DNA of 64,000 nt from Epibacterium ulvae (GCF_900102795.1 NZ_FMWG01000001.1:372001-436000); one strand, 5' to 3'; counted from the stretch's first letter, positions 26,213-37,364 are shown. A program made the numbers and translations. The notes: generated by a model from the letters alone, not told the origin.

Positions 26213-26299
26213 GCGCAACCGCGCCGCGCAAGCGGCGCTTGGCCCAACGCTGATGTGTCGCCCGGCGACAGCCGGGCGGCCAGAAGGGGCGGGAGCCCC
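26213..26299 (+). repeat. dispersed three-hairpin element, copy B
   Basis: GCGCAACC, hairpin 1 GCGCCGC-gcaa-GCGGCGC (26221-26238), linker GCCCAACG (26242-26249), hairpin 2 CGCCCGGC-gaca-GCCGGGCG (26259-26278) and hairpin 3 GGGGC-ggga-GCCCC (26286-26299). It is the clearest copy: all three stems are perfect. It lies in front of the gene at 26390 and is open in that gene's frame by chance. Confidence 0.8.
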
Positions 26300-26389
26300 G
26301 CCTTGCATGGAGACCGACAGACGCTTAGACACGCTGGTGAATGCCCTGAGGAATACACTCGGGACGCTAGCAAGACAGGAGCTATCGGC

Positions 26390-27055
26390 GTGACCTCACT
26401 TTATACACCCGAGCAAATCGAGCAGCTGTTTACTCATGTCGATGGGCGGTATGGCTTTGCACGTTGGGGGCGGCCGATTGCACCGATTGTTTTTGGGGTG
26501 GAAGACGACACGCTGCGCACGGTCAAAGGTGCGGTTGAGGCTGTGGCAACATTTGCAGGCCACCAGATGGCTGAGACGGATCCAGAACTGGGTGCGAACT
26601 TGATGTTCTTTTTCTTCCGGGAGTGGTCGGAGCTTCTGGATGTTCCAGATTTGGATCGTATGATCCCAGGCCTTGCCGATCTGGTGGGCCGTTTGTCTGA
26701 GGCGGATGCGAGCCAGTACCGGGCGTTCCGTTTTGACGACCAAGGGGGGATCCAGGCGGCTTTTGTCTTTTTACGCATGTCTGGAGAGTTGGCAAAGATA
26801 CCGGCTGAAAGCTTGGCGCTGGCGCAGGCGGTTCAGGTTTTTCTCTTGTGGGGCGATCAGGCCTTTGCGCAGGCGTCGCCGCTTGCGGTCTTGCCAGAGA
26901 GTGGCGCAACCATTGTGCGCCCTGAAATTGCTGGTGTGATGGCTGCAGCTTACGATCGTATGATGCCGGTTGCTGCCACGGATGCGAGCCATGCTTTGCG
27001 CCTTTATGCGCGCTTGCAGGCATCCAATTTGACGCCAGCGCCACATGAGAGCTGA
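26390..27055 (+). CDS. conserved hypothetical protein
   Basis: A 221-residue soluble, largely helical protein I cannot assign to a named family. Visible blocks are SLYTPEQIEQLF at the start, RWGRPIAPIVFGVEDDTL (about 23-40) and MFFFFREWSELLDVPDLDRMIPGL (around residue 85, given here as one region). There are no membrane segments or signal peptide. GTG 26390 has AGGAG eight bases upstream. The frame is open for a further 65 codons upstream, but that part translates repeat copy B and is not protein-like, so a longer start would be an annotation error. thpR begins six bases after its stop, so the two probably form an operon. Confidence 0.7.
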   Translation: MTSLYTPEQIEQLFTHVDGRYGFARWGRPIAPIVFGVEDDTLRTVKGAVEAVATFAGHQMAETDPELGANLMFFFFREWSELLDVPDLDRMIPGLADLVGRLSEADASQYRAFRFDDQGGIQAAFVFLRMSGELAKIPAESLALAQAVQVFLLWGDQAFAQASPLAVLPESGATIVRPEIAGVMAAAYDRMMPVAATDASHALRLYARLQASNLTPAPHES

Positions 27056-27061
27056 TCGCCC

Positions 27062-27631
27062 GTGCGATGTTTTCTTGCGCTTCCAGTTGATATTGATACC
27101 GAAGAGGCACTGTCGACCTTACAGGACGAGCTGCAGGTCGGGCGTTTGGTGGATGCGCAAGGGTTTCACATTACCCTGGCCTTTCTGGATGAGCAGGCAG
27201 ACAGCACCTTAGCCAGACTGCATGAAGAATTGTGCCTTCTTGATTTGTCATCTGTAGCACCTCAGATCGTGGGGCTTCAGGTGGACAGTGCTGCAACACC
27301 TCATCTGTTGTGGGCCAGTCTTGCAGAGACGGCGGATCTGCGCAGGATACAGCGCGCGGTGGCTGGGGCAGTGAAATCTGTTGATATTACGCTTCCACGG
27401 CGCAGGTTTCGACCGCATATCACCTTGTCCCGCTTTGGCCGACGTCTTCCTGCAGAGACCCATGCAAAGATTGCGCGGTTTTTGGGAAGATTCGCGACGT
27501 TTCAGCATGATCTTGCGCCGATTGACCGTCTGGTTCTGTACCGGTCAGATTTGACGCCCGATGGCGCGATCTATACGGAATTGGCGGATTATGCTTTGCA
27601 ATCTCGACCTGACGAAGGCGTTTTGACATGA
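27062..27631 (+). CDS. thpR: RNA 2',3'-cyclic phosphodiesterase (2'-5' RNA ligase family)
   Basis: A 189-residue 2H phosphoesterase. Both HxTx motifs are present as HITLAFL (about residue 37) and HITLSRF (about residue 120). The family hydrolyses 2',3'-cyclic phosphate ends of RNA and can ligate 2'-5' bonds; the physiological role is unclear. GTG 27062 fits the family N-terminus (MRCFLALPV). Its stop overlaps the thioesterase start by 4 bp, which links it to the Tol-Pal cluster. Confidence 0.9.
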   Translation: MRCFLALPVDIDTEEALSTLQDELQVGRLVDAQGFHITLAFLDEQADSTLARLHEELCLLDLSSVAPQIVGLQVDSAATPHLLWASLAETADLRRIQRAVAGAVKSVDITLPRRRFRPHITLSRFGRRLPAETHAKIARFLGRFATFQHDLAPIDRLVLYRSDLTPDGAIYTELADYALQSRPDEGVLT

Positions 27632-28014
27632 CACACCATTTTCCAGTTCGCGTATATTACGAAGACACTGATATGGGCGGGATCGTCTATCATGCTAATT
27701 ATCTGCGTTTTATCGAAAGGGCGCGCAGTGATTGGGTACGCAGTTTGGGCGTGGACCAAAATGCCATGCGGGAGATGGGGCTTGTTTATGTGGTGCGCCG
27801 GGTGGAGGCGGATTTTCTTGCCCCAGCGCAATTTGATGACGAACTTGAGGTGCAAACAGAGGTAGCTGAGGTCAGCTCTGCGCGTTTGACGCTGATTCAG
27901 GTGGTGCAAAAAGGCGGGCAGGATCTGTTTCGGGCTCGTGTGACGGTTGTCTGCATGAGTCTTGAAGGCAGCCGCCCACAGCGTTTACCGGCAGAGATTC
28001 GCGCATTGTTGTAA
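27628..28014 (+). CDS. ybgC: Tol-Pal-associated acyl-CoA thioesterase
   Basis: A 128-residue hot-dog fold thioesterase. The active-site block DTDMGGIVYHANYL (about 13-26) is complete, followed by the usual FIERARSDWVRSLG. YbgC hydrolyses short- to long-chain acyl-CoA and is regularly the first gene of tol-pal operons, where it is thought to act near phospholipid synthesis at the membrane. It overlaps thpR by ATGA and lies 116 bp before tolQ. Confidence 0.92.
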   Translation: MTHHFPVRVYYEDTDMGGIVYHANYLRFIERARSDWVRSLGVDQNAMREMGLVYVVRRVEADFLAPAQFDDELEVQTEVAEVSSARLTLIQVVQKGGQDLFRARVTVVCMSLEGSRPQRLPAEIRALL

Positions 28015-28130
28015 CAATTGGCGTGTGCGGGGCGCTTTGCGACGCTGTGACCTTGGCAAGGCCCCAGACTCTGCTGTAGCGTTTTCTGAACGAAGGTCAA
28101 AAAATTGGCCCCAATCGATAGAGCAGGTCT

Positions 28131-28823
28131 ATGGAACATTCTTTAGCACTAGCGCAGGAGATTGATTTCTCCATGTGGGGGCTTTTTGCGCGAGCCACCG
28201 TGACGGTGAAACTGGTTATGCTGATGCTTGTGGCGTCATCTGTCTGGTCCTGGGGGATCATAATTCAGAAACTGATCACCTATCGCAAAGCAAAATCTGA
28301 GGCTGCCACTTTTGATCGGTCCTTTTGGTCTGGTGAACCACTGGACGGTCTTTATGAACAACTGGGCGCGCAGCCGACTGGCCAGTCTGAGCGGATTTTT
28401 GCGGCTGGCATGACGGAATGGCGGCGCAGCCATCGTCAGGACGGCGGGCTGATAGCAGGTGCACAGGCCCGTATTGATCGATCTATGGATGTTGCCATTG
28501 CCAAGGAAAGCGAAGATCTGCAATCGGGGTTGTCAGTGCTCGCGACCGTCGGATCAAGCGCGCCCTTTATTGGCCTCTTTGGCACCGTCTGGGGCATCAT
28601 GACAGCCTTTATCGAAATTGCAGAGCAGCAGAATACCAATCTTGCAGTGGTTGCACCGGGGATTGCTGAGGCGTTGATGGCTACAGGGCTTGGTCTGCTT
28701 GCAGCGATCCCTGCGGTGATTTTTTACAACAAGCTTAGTGCTGACAGTGACCGGATCATCGGAGGCTATGAGGCTTTTGCAGATGAGTTCGCGACCATTC
28801 TGAGCCGCCAGCTGGATAGTTAG
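28131..28823 (+). CDS. tolQ: Tol-Pal system protein TolQ
   Basis: A 230-residue inner-membrane protein of the MotA/TolQ/ExbB family with three membrane helices (about 15-40, 130-155 and 170-195). With TolR it forms the proton channel that energises TolA. The conserved GLFGTVWGIMTAF block in helix 2 and ATGLGLLAAIPAV in helix 3 are present. The start of tolR follows after 11 bp. Confidence 0.95.
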   Translation: MEHSLALAQEIDFSMWGLFARATVTVKLVMLMLVASSVWSWGIIIQKLITYRKAKSEAATFDRSFWSGEPLDGLYEQLGAQPTGQSERIFAAGMTEWRRSHRQDGGLIAGAQARIDRSMDVAIAKESEDLQSGLSVLATVGSSAPFIGLFGTVWGIMTAFIEIAEQQNTNLAVVAPGIAEALMATGLGLLAAIPAVIFYNKLSADSDRIIGGYEAFADEFATILSRQLDS

Positions 28824-28834
28824 GAGAGGCCATT

Positions 28835-29317
28835 ATGGGCGCAGCGCTGCAAGGCAAAGAAGACGATGGACGCCGCCGGGGGCGCAAACGCCGCCGCGCC
28901 CGCGCGATGTCTGAAATCAACGTGACGCCTTTTGTGGATGTGATGTTGGTGCTGTTGATCATCTTTATGGTGGCGGCCCCTTTGTCTGTGGTCGGCGTAC
29001 CCGTCGAGCTACCAAAAACCGCAGCGGGCGCTTTGCCGGGGGATGACGAAGAACCATTGACTGTGACGCTCACTGCGGCCGGAGAGGTGCAGATCCAGAC
29101 CACGCCTGTTGCGCGCGATCAGCTTGTCGCGCGCTTGCAAGGCATTGCCGCTGAGCGCAGCTCTGATCAGGTGTTTTTGCGTGCGGATGGTGCAATTGCT
29201 TATCAGGATGTCATGCAGATCATGGGCGCTTTGAACGCAGGTGGGTTTGCCAATGTCGGGCTTGTTACAGATACAGGCGGCCCGGCGCTGGACGGATCCG
29301 TCAGCGTGGATCAGTAG
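28835..29317 (+). CDS. tolR: Tol-Pal system protein TolR
   Basis: A 160-residue ExbD/TolR-type protein: a basic N-terminus (RRRGRKRRRARAM), one membrane helix with the functional aspartate in INVTPFVDVMLVLLII (about residues 28-43) and a periplasmic domain. It couples proton flow through TolQ to TolA. ATG 28835 has AGGAGA upstream. It is eleven bases from tolQ and twelve from tolA. Confidence 0.94.
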   Translation: MGAALQGKEDDGRRRGRKRRRARAMSEINVTPFVDVMLVLLIIFMVAAPLSVVGVPVELPKTAAGALPGDDEEPLTVTLTAAGEVQIQTTPVARDQLVARLQGIAAERSSDQVFLRADGAIAYQDVMQIMGALNAGGFANVGLVTDTGGPALDGSVSVDQ

Positions 29318-29329
29318 CGGAGCGGTTGG

Positions 29330-30438
<1,109 letters not shown>

Positions 30439-30442
<4 letters not shown>

Positions 30443-31764
30443 GGCAAGTTCTGGCAGGTTTAATGGCTGGCCTTATGGTTCTGGGAACAGGATCTGTGGT
30501 TATGGCGCAATCAGGTCCGCTGCGGATCGAAATCACCGATGGGGTGATCGAGCCCTTACCGATTGCCGTGCCTAATTTTGTCCCTGATAGTCCTGCAGCA
30601 ACTGAATTGGCAGTGAATATTGCCCGCGTTGTTGCAGAAGATCTGACCGGAACCGGGCTGTTTCGTGAAATCCCATCTTCAGCCTATATCTCTCAGGTGA
30701 CGAATTTTGACGCCCCGGTTCAATACGCCGACTGGAAAGCGATCAACGCGCAGGCCCTGGTGACCGGGGCTGTTGGGGTCAATGGCAATCGGTTGACCGT
30801 GCGCTTTCTGGGGCACGATATTTTTGCCCAAGGTGATCTGGGCGAGGGGTTGCAGTTTTCCGGCACCACCGAGGGCTGGCGCCGAATGGCCCATAAGGTG
30901 GCGGATGCAATCTACAGCCGCATCACCGGGGAAAGCGGCTATTTTGACAGCCGCGTTGTTTATGTCAGCGAAAGCGGTGACAAGGCAAACCGGCGCAAGC
31001 GTCTGGCTGTGATGGATTATGATGGCGCGAATGTGCAATATCTCACGGATAGCGCGTCAATTGTACTGGCACCACGGTTTTCACCAACGGGTGATCGGGT
31101 GCTTTATACCAGCTATGAAACCGGGTTTCCCCAGATCCATGTTTTGGACATAGGTCAGGTGCAACGGCGCATTTTATCTTCAGATGATGGGATCATGAGC
31201 TTTGCGCCACGTTTTGCGCCGGATGGACGCACAGTGGTTTATTCGCAATCCCAAGGCGGCAATACGGATCTGTTCCGCATGGATATTTCTACGGGGCAAC
31301 GGAACCGTTTGACCAGTGCGCCTTCCATTGAAACCGCCCCTTCTTTTTCACCTGATGGCAGCCAAATCGTTTTTGAGAGTGACAGATCCGGGTCACAACA
31401 GCTGTATGTGATGTCAGTCAATGGCGGCGAAGCCCGCCGGATTAGTTTTGGCAAGGAGGGGCGTTATGGCACCCCAGTCTGGTCACCTCGTGGCGATTTG
31501 ATTGCCTTTACCAAGCAAAACAAAGGTCGCTTTCATATCGGTGTGATGCGCACAGATGGCAGCGAAGAGCGCCTGTTGACCTCGTCCTTTTTGGATGAGG
31601 GGCCGACCTGGTCTCCAAATGGGCGGGTGATCATGTTTGCGCGCCAATCTCAAGGCGCGGCGGGGCGGTCGACGCTGTATTCCGTGGATATCACGGGGCG
31701 CAATCTGAAACCCGTGCGCACACCGGACGGCGCATCAGATCCGGCGTGGTCTCCGTTGCAATAG
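30439..31764 (+). CDS. tolB: Tol-Pal system protein TolB
   Basis: A 441-residue periplasmic protein that docks on Pal and communicates with TolA. Signal peptide 1-23 (ends VVMAQ), an N-terminal alpha/beta domain (about 25-165) and a six-bladed beta propeller with repeated P-x-[WF]SP-G/D motifs ([44 protein letters not shown] and so on). ATG 30439 overlaps the tolA stop; upstream in-frame starts lie in tolA. Length is typical. Confidence 0.96.
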
Positions 31765-31859
31765 GTGGTGACCACTTGGCTGAGACAGGAATACCTCAAT
31801 AGCGCCCCGTTGTGGGCTGTGTTAATAAAGACGAAACAAGGCAGGATGAGGCAGGGATC

Positions 31860-32390
31860 ATGATGGTCAAGACAAAGGCAATTTTTCTTATTGCGGCGCT
31901 CGGCTTGAGCGCATGTTCAAACGCAATTGGCTGGCGCGGTGATGATACTGCTGCGGGCGCTGGCGCAGGTGCGGGCCTTGGTGCAAATGGCGCTGGGCTT
32001 GGTGCGGGTGTTGCAGACCCACGTAGCCCAGCTTATTTCCAGCAGACTGTCGGCGATCGTGTGCTTTTTGCGGTGAATGATAAAACCTTGAATACCGAGG
32101 CGCGCACGACTTTGGCTGCGCAGGCGGTATGGCTGAGTGCAAACCCAGAATATGCTATCACAATTGAAGGTCATGCGGATGAGCAGGGCACCCGTGAATA
32201 CAACTTGGCGCTTGGCGCGGAACGGGCAAATGCGGCACGTGACTATCTGATTTCAAATGGCGTTGCCGGAAATCGCATCAAAGTTGTGAGCTTTGGCAAA
32301 GAACGTCCCCTTGAAATTTGCTCGGATGAAAGCTGTTATGCGAAAAACCGTCGCGCGGTCTCGGTTATCGCAGGCGGCTTCACCAGCTGA
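31860..32390 (+). CDS. pal: peptidoglycan-associated lipoprotein
   Basis: A 176-residue outer-membrane lipoprotein. The signal peptide ends in a lipobox with the lipidated Cys19 (LGLSAC). A Gly/Ala-rich linker (AGAGAGAGLGANGAGLGAG) follows, then an OmpA-like peptidoglycan-binding domain (about 65-176) with TIEGHADEQGTREYN and the C-terminal KNRRAVSVI. ATG 31860 is chosen, with ATG 31863 equally possible; earlier codons would put a hydrophilic stretch before the signal peptide. It links the outer membrane to peptidoglycan and TolB. Confidence 0.95.
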   Translation: MMVKTKAIFLIAALGLSACSNAIGWRGDDTAAGAGAGAGLGANGAGLGAGVADPRSPAYFQQTVGDRVLFAVNDKTLNTEARTTLAAQAVWLSANPEYAITIEGHADEQGTREYNLALGAERANAARDYLISNGVAGNRIKVVSFGKERPLEICSDESCYAKNRRAVSVIAGGFTS

Positions 32391-32401
32391 GGAGTGCTGT
32401 C

Positions 32402-33259
32402 ATGAGGATCTTTCGACTGTCTGCTGTGGTGCGTGCGGCGATGTTTTCATTGGCTGTGAGCCTGCCTGCATCTGCCCAAGATGCTGAAACACTTGCAGAT
32501 ATCCGTCAGGAATTGACGGTTTTGAACGTCGAGATCCAACGGCTCAAGCGAGAATTGTCAACCACTGGATCGCCTTCGGGGAACTTATCCGGCAGCAGTG
32601 TTCTGGACCGGGTGATTGCCATTGAAGGCCAATTGCAAGCTTTGACTGCCAAAACAGAGCAGCTTGATTTTCGGATCAATCAGATTGTCACAGATGGCAC
32701 CAATCGCATTGGTGATCTGGAGTTCCGTCTGGTTGAACTGGAAGGCGGCGATATCTCGGCCCTTGGAGAAACATCAACCCTTGGCGGGGTCGATGAGGCT
32801 GCGGAGCAATCTGTGGCTGCCGCGGCAGCTCCTGCTGAAACCTCCGGTGAAACAGCACTTGAAGGGCTTGAACTGGCTGTTGGAGAGCGCGCGGATTTTG
32901 AAAGTGCGGAACAAGCCATGACAGATGGGGCCTTTTCCGAAGCGGCTGAAAAGCTGTCACTTTTTAATCAGACCTATCCGGGCAGTCCCTTGGCTGTACG
33001 TGCAGATCTGATGCGGGGACGCGCACTGGATGGGCTTGGCGATACGCGTGAAGCAGCCCGTGCTTATCTGGCGGCATTCAGTGGCAATTCCACAGGGCCG
33101 CAGGCGCCAGAGGCGCTGTTTGAACTGGGGGCCGCGCTTGGCCGTCTGGAGCAGCAAGAACAGGCCTGTATCACCTTGGCAGAGGTTGGGGTGCGCTTTC
33201 CGGGGCATTCTTTTGCTTCAACCGCGGCGTCTGAAAAGGCAAAGCTTGGGTGCCCTTGA
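32402..33259 (+). CDS. cpoB: Tol-Pal system coordinator CpoB (YbgF)
   Basis: A 285-residue periplasmic protein: signal peptide 1-25 (SLPASAQ), an N-terminal coiled coil (about 30-115) and C-terminal TPR repeats (about 160-285) with GAFSEAAEKLSLF and ALGRLEQQEQACITLAEV. CpoB coordinates peptidoglycan synthesis with Tol-Pal during division in other proteobacteria. ATG 32402 follows GAGGAG. Its end overlaps the tilS start by about four to ten bases. Confidence 0.92.
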   Translation: MRIFRLSAVVRAAMFSLAVSLPASAQDAETLADIRQELTVLNVEIQRLKRELSTTGSPSGNLSGSSVLDRVIAIEGQLQALTAKTEQLDFRINQIVTDGTNRIGDLEFRLVELEGGDISALGETSTLGGVDEAAEQSVAAAAAPAETSGETALEGLELAVGERADFESAEQAMTDGAFSEAAEKLSLFNQTYPGSPLAVRADLMRGRALDGLGDTREAARAYLAAFSGNSTGPQAPEALFELGAALGRLEQQEQACITLAEVGVRFPGHSFASTAASEKAKLGCP

Positions 33260-34533
33260 GCACCGATCAAACAATCGGCGCGATCGACTTACAAAACCGC
33301 CTGATTTCGTGTTTGCGCACCTGTGACGCGTTGCAAGAGGCTGCGAATATCGGACTTGCGGTATCAGGTGGTGGCGATTCCATGGCGCTGATGCAGGCCG
33401 CTGCAAAGGCTTTTGCGGGATCGCGGCACAGGTTGTTTGTTGCGACAGTTGATCACCGATTGCGTGCAGGGGCTGCAGATGAGGCGGCTTTTGTCGGGCG
33501 CAGTGCTGCTGCTTTGGGGCTACCCCATGATACGCTGGTTTGGGAAGATTCGTCTGGACCGGGTAATCTGCAGGATCGCGCACGCCGCGCCCGTTACACT
33601 TTGCTGGCTGACTGGGCCAAGGCTAAAGACATCAGCTGTCTTGTGTTGGGACACACGGCAGACGATCAGGCTGAAACCGTTTTGATGCGACTGCGCCGGG
33701 AAGCGGGTGTAGATGGATTGTCGGGCATGGGTGAAACCCGCATGGAACAGGGCGTCATGTTGGTGCGCCCGTTTTTAACTTTGCGACGGTCTGAGTTGCG
33801 CCGTTTTCTGCAAAATCTGGATGTGGATTGGGTGGATGATCCGTCAAATGAGGATCTGGCGTTTGAGCGGATCCGTATGCGACGGGCGACAGCGCAGCTG
33901 GCAGAGCTGGGCGTGAGTGTTGAGAACCTTGCTCAAGTTGCGGAAAATATGTCACGCGTGCGTTCAGCGTTGCAATGGAGCACAGCTCGAGCGGCGCATG
34001 AGTGCGTATCGGTGCGGGCCGGTGCGGTCGTTTTTGAACAGAACAGCTATCAGAGATTACCTGATGAAATTGCGAATCGGTTGCTGAAAGGCGCACTAAA
34101 ATGGCTGACAAGGCAGCCTTATGCGCCGCGACGGGCGGCAATGGATCGCGCTGTCGCAACTGCGCGTACTCATGGTACAACAACTTTGTGTGGGTGCCAG
34201 CTGCAGGTGTCAAAAGGTCGCGTCTGGATTTTCCGGGAATTTAATGCGGTTAACTCGCTAATATGTCGCCTGAATGAGTCTTGGGATGGACGTTGGGAGC
34301 TGTCTGGGCCTGTGGAAACAGGGCAAATTATCAAGGCTTTGGGGCCTCAAGGCCTGCAATACTGTGAAAACTGGCGGGATTTGGACTGTCCCGCAGCCGT
34401 TTTGCATTCTGTTGCAGCGGTTTGGAAGGGAGATGAAATGATGGCTTGCCCAAGTGCCGGTTTGGACAATGGATGGGCTGCCAGTCTCACTCCAAGTGAA
34501 GATGAGTTTTACCAATCGTTTTTATCGCATTGA
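33250..34533 (+). CDS. tilS: tRNA(Ile)-lysidine synthase
   Basis: A 427-residue N-type ATP pyrophosphatase that converts C34 of tRNA-Ile2 to lysidine, allowing AUA reading. The PP-loop SGGGDS is at 39-44 and LGHTADDQAET follows near residue 135. A C-terminal substrate-binding part is present. The start is uncertain: GTG 33250, or TTG 33256 overlapping the cpoB stop as TTGA. Placement between the Tol-Pal genes and ftsH is usual in alphaproteobacteria. Confidence 0.92.
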   Translation: MPLSTDQTIGAIDLQNRLISCLRTCDALQEAANIGLAVSGGGDSMALMQAAAKAFAGSRHRLFVATVDHRLRAGAADEAAFVGRSAAALGLPHDTLVWEDSSGPGNLQDRARRARYTLLADWAKAKDISCLVLGHTADDQAETVLMRLRREAGVDGLSGMGETRMEQGVMLVRPFLTLRRSELRRFLQNLDVDWVDDPSNEDLAFERIRMRRATAQLAELGVSVENLAQVAENMSRVRSALQWSTARAAHECVSVRAGAVVFEQNSYQRLPDEIANRLLKGALKWLTRQPYAPRRAAMDRAVATARTHGTTTLCGCQLQVSKGRVWIFREFNAVNSLICRLNESWDGRWELSGPVETGQIIKALGPQGLQYCENWRDLDCPAAVLHSVAAVWKGDEMMACPSAGLDNGWAASLTPSEDEFYQSFLSH

Positions 34534-34611
34534 ACCTTGGCCAACTATCCCTATTTTAGAAGCAAAGCAGGCGCCCGTGTGAGGCGTCTTGAAGTTTAGG
34601 AGATTTTTCCT

Positions 34612-36525
34612 TTGGGCAATGCAAGAAATATCGCCTTCTGGGTTGTTTTGTTCCTGCTGATCCTCGCGCTGTTTAACTTGTTTGGCGGCGCAGGAAGCAC
34701 GATGCAAAGCCGAGAGCGCACGTATTCGGATTTCGTCACCGCAGTTGAAGGGGGCTCGGTTGGCTCTGTTACGCTGGATGGCGAGCAGGTGCGCTACACC
34801 ACTACAGATGGTCAGCAATTTGTGACAATCCGTCCAGGTGATGCAGAAGTGACTGCGATGTTGATCGCGAACAACATTCCGGTTCGCGCTGAAAAGCAAC
34901 AGCAGTCTGGTTTGCAGTCTTTCCTGATTACACTTTTGCCATTCATTTTGCTGATTGGTGTCTGGGTTTATTTCATGAACCGGATGCAGGGCGGTGGCAA
35001 AGGCGGCGCGATGGGCTTTGGCAAATCTAAGGCAAAAATGCTGACAGAAAAACAGGGTCGCGTGACCTTTGATGATGTAGCGGGCATTGATGAAGCCAAG
35101 GAAGAGCTGGAAGAAATTGTTGAATTCCTGCGCAACCCGCAGAAATTCTCGCGCCTTGGCGGTAAAATCCCCAAGGGTGCTTTGCTTGTCGGTCCTCCGG
35201 GCACTGGTAAAACCTTGCTTGCACGGGCCATTGCAGGTGAAGCCGGTGTGCCATTCTTCACCATTTCCGGTTCTGATTTTGTTGAAATGTTTGTCGGTGT
35301 CGGCGCGAGCCGTGTGCGCGACATGTTTGAACAGGCGAAAAAGAACGCGCCATGTATTGTGTTTATCGATGAAATCGACGCCGTGGGTCGCCATCGTGGG
35401 GCAGGTTATGGCGGTGGCAATGATGAACGCGAGCAGACCTTGAACCAGTTGTTGGTTGAAATGGACGGGTTTGAAGCCAATGAAGGCGTGATCATTCTGG
35501 CCGCAACCAACCGCCGCGATGTACTGGACCCTGCTTTGCTGCGTCCGGGCCGCTTTGACCGTCAGGTTACCGTGGGCAACCCTGATATCAAAGGCCGTGA
35601 GAAGATCCTTGGCGTGCATGCGCGCAAAACACCTCTGGGGCCTGACGTAGATCTGCGCATTATCGCGCGGGGGACGCCGGGGTTCTCTGGGGCGGATCTG
35701 GCCAACCTTGTGAACGAGGCGGCCTTGATGGCGGCACGCGTTGGTCGTCGCTTTGTTACTATGGAAGATTTTGAATCGGCCAAAGACAAGGTGATGATGG
35801 GGGCCGAGCGTCGTTCGATGGTGCTGACGCCTGAACAAAAAGAGATGACGGCTTTCCATGAAGCGGGCCATGCTTTGGTTGGCTTGATGCTGCCCAAATG
35901 TGATCCTGTCTATAAAGCCACAATCATTCCGCGCGGTGGGGCTTTGGGCATGGTGATGAGCCTGCCAGAAATGGACCGCCTGAACTGGCACAAGGATGAG
36001 TGCGAGCAAAAGCTGGCCATGACGATGGCTGGTAAAGCGGCTGAGATTTATAAATATGGTCCCGACCATGTATCAAACGGCCCTGCCGGTGATATCCAGC
36101 AGGCCAGCCAATTGGCACGTGCCATGGTGTTGCGCTGGGGCATGTCGGATAAGATTGGTAACATCGATTATGCCGAAGCGCATGAAGGCTATTCTGGAAA
36201 CACGGCTGGATTCTCAGTCTCAGCTAATACCAAAGAGCTGATCGAGGATGAGGTACGTCGCTTTATTCAGGATGGTTATGATCGTGCTTATGAGATTATC
36301 ACGGAAAACCACGAGGAATTTGATCGCCTTGGCAATGGTTTGCTGGAATATGAAACCCTGACGGGTGAAGAGATCAAGCGTGTGATGCGCGGCGAAGATC
36401 CAAGCGCAGGTGATGATACGGATGATACACCAGAAGACGGTGGAACCTCGGTGACCGCGATCCCCAAAGCCAAGCCTAAGAAAGACGCAGGCGAGGGCGA
36501 CATGGAGCCGGAACCGTCTAACTAA
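34612..36525 (+). CDS. ftsH: ATP-dependent zinc metalloprotease FtsH
   Basis: A 637-residue membrane AAA+ protease that degrades unstable membrane and regulatory proteins. Two membrane helices flank a periplasmic domain (about 5-25 and 100-122). Walker A GPPGTGKT is at 194-201, the Walker [10 protein letters not shown] and SRH motif ([17 protein letters not shown]) follow, and the zinc site HEAGH is at 416-420. The start is a TTG with AGGAGA eight bases upstream; no ATG or GTG gives the family N-terminus. A perfect terminator hairpin lies 30 bases after the stop. Confidence 0.96.
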   Translation: MGNARNIAFWVVLFLLILALFNLFGGAGSTMQSRERTYSDFVTAVEGGSVGSVTLDGEQVRYTTTDGQQFVTIRPGDAEVTAMLIANNIPVRAEKQQQSGLQSFLITLLPFILLIGVWVYFMNRMQGGGKGGAMGFGKSKAKMLTEKQGRVTFDDVAGIDEAKEELEEIVEFLRNPQKFSRLGGKIPKGALLVGPPGTGKTLLARAIAGEAGVPFFTISGSDFVEMFVGVGASRVRDMFEQAKKNAPCIVFIDEIDAVGRHRGAGYGGGNDEREQTLNQLLVEMDGFEANEGVIILAATNRRDVLDPALLRPGRFDRQVTVGNPDIKGREKILGVHARKTPLGPDVDLRIIARGTPGFSGADLANLVNEAALMAARVGRRFVTMEDFESAKDKVMMGAERRSMVLTPEQKEMTAFHEAGHALVGLMLPKCDPVYKATIIPRGGALGMVMSLPEMDRLNWHKDECEQKLAMTMAGKAAEIYKYGPDHVSNGPAGDIQQASQLARAMVLRWGMSDKIGNIDYAEAHEGYSGNTAGFSVSANTKELIEDEVRRFIQDGYDRAYEIITENHEEFDRLGNGLLEYETLTGEEIKRVMRGEDPSAGDDTDDTPEDGGTSVTAIPKAKPKKDAGEGDMEPEPSN

Positions 36526-36555
36526 TAGAGAGAGCGAACATCTTAGTTAAAATGA

Positions 36556-36589
36556 AGTCCCGCAAGATACGCTCTTGCGGGACTTTTTG
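36556..36589. terminator. intrinsic terminator after ftsH
   Basis: A perfect 11-bp stem AGTCCCGCAAG / CTTGCGGGACT (36556-36566 and 36574-36584) is followed by TTTTTG. It separates ftsH from the convergent secreted-protein gene. Confidence 0.9.
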
Positions 36590-36626
36590 TCGCTATGGTG
36601 AGCCAGACCGCAGCCCATTTCCCAAT

Positions 36627-37364
36627 TTATTTTATGGTCCCGACCATTGCTTTATCTTCGATGAGCTTCCCATTTTTAATGGGAACCATCCGCACTTCGT
36701 TTCCAGAAATCTTTGTCAGCGTACACCGTTCTCTACCTTCGCTAATGCTAAGGCACAGCGTATCACCAGAGGATTTATAAGGTAGATCCACATCTGCTGC
36801 GCCTAAAAGCGCGGGGCGGCCTTCTTCAGTTACTACGCTAAGAGCAACAGTGCGTTTTGAGTTGAAATCAAAGATGGTTTTGCTGCCTGATAAGCTGGCT
36901 GGCGGGTTCACTTCTTCAACCGTAATCACCCGGCCGTGCAAGGTTCGTGCAAGTTTTCCATCATATTTAACAACATCGCGCAATGGTACGCCTTTTTTGT
37001 CCACGAAAACGGCATCCCAGATGTCAGGGTCGTTGTCTTGGGTTCGCATCACCAACTCATGATCGGTGATTTTGACGACATCCACACACTGCGCCCCGAG
37101 ACTATCATCGAGGCATATTTGTTGCCCTTGAATCTTCCATTTTCCTGAACGATTTGAACCATGGCCGTTCCCTTCTTTCAGGACACCTCCATCAAGAAAT
37201 CTAATAAAATTTCCTTTTGGCTCATTTACAAATGAGATACGTTTGCCGATGAGCTTTCTTTCCAATGCTTTGTCTTCCGGGATGGCAGTGCTGGCATTTG
37301 TATCAGCCTGCATGCATTGTACACATGCCATTAGTATTGCGGCGAAATGTATGAGTTTTTTCAT
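36627..37364 (-). CDS. secreted protein of unknown function
   Basis: A 245-residue exported protein with a signal peptide (1-20, MKKLIHFAAILMACVQCMQA) that I do not recognise. A cysteine at residue 14 or 17 could hint at a lipoprotein, but the lipobox is poor. The rest is beta-rich with two apparently related halves: each has a GKRI/GRVI start, a GKW or GAAD strand and a late CLDDSLGAQC or CLSISEGRERC segment, each with two cysteines. It reads like a duplicated lipocalin-like or DUF-type beta-barrel module. It is noticeably AT-richer than its neighbours and lies beside a non-coding AT-rich gap, which suggests acquisition. No operon partner. Confidence 0.65.
   Translation of the reverse strand: MKKLIHFAAILMACVQCMQADTNASTAIPEDKALERKLIGKRISFVNEPKGNFIRFLDGGVLKEGNGHGSNRSGKWKIQGQQICLDDSLGAQCVDVVKITDHELVMRTQDNDPDIWDAVFVDKKGVPLRDVVKYDGKLARTLHGRVITVEEVNPPASLSGSKTIFDFNSKRTVALSVVTEEGRPALLGAADVDLPYKSSGDTLCLSISEGRERCTLTKISGNEVRMVPIKNGKLIEDKAMVGTIK

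Noticed and set aside
34522-36069. A 515-codon minus-strand frame opposite ftsH
   Set aside because: It is a shadow of the fully conserved ftsH gene and shows no recognisable domain.
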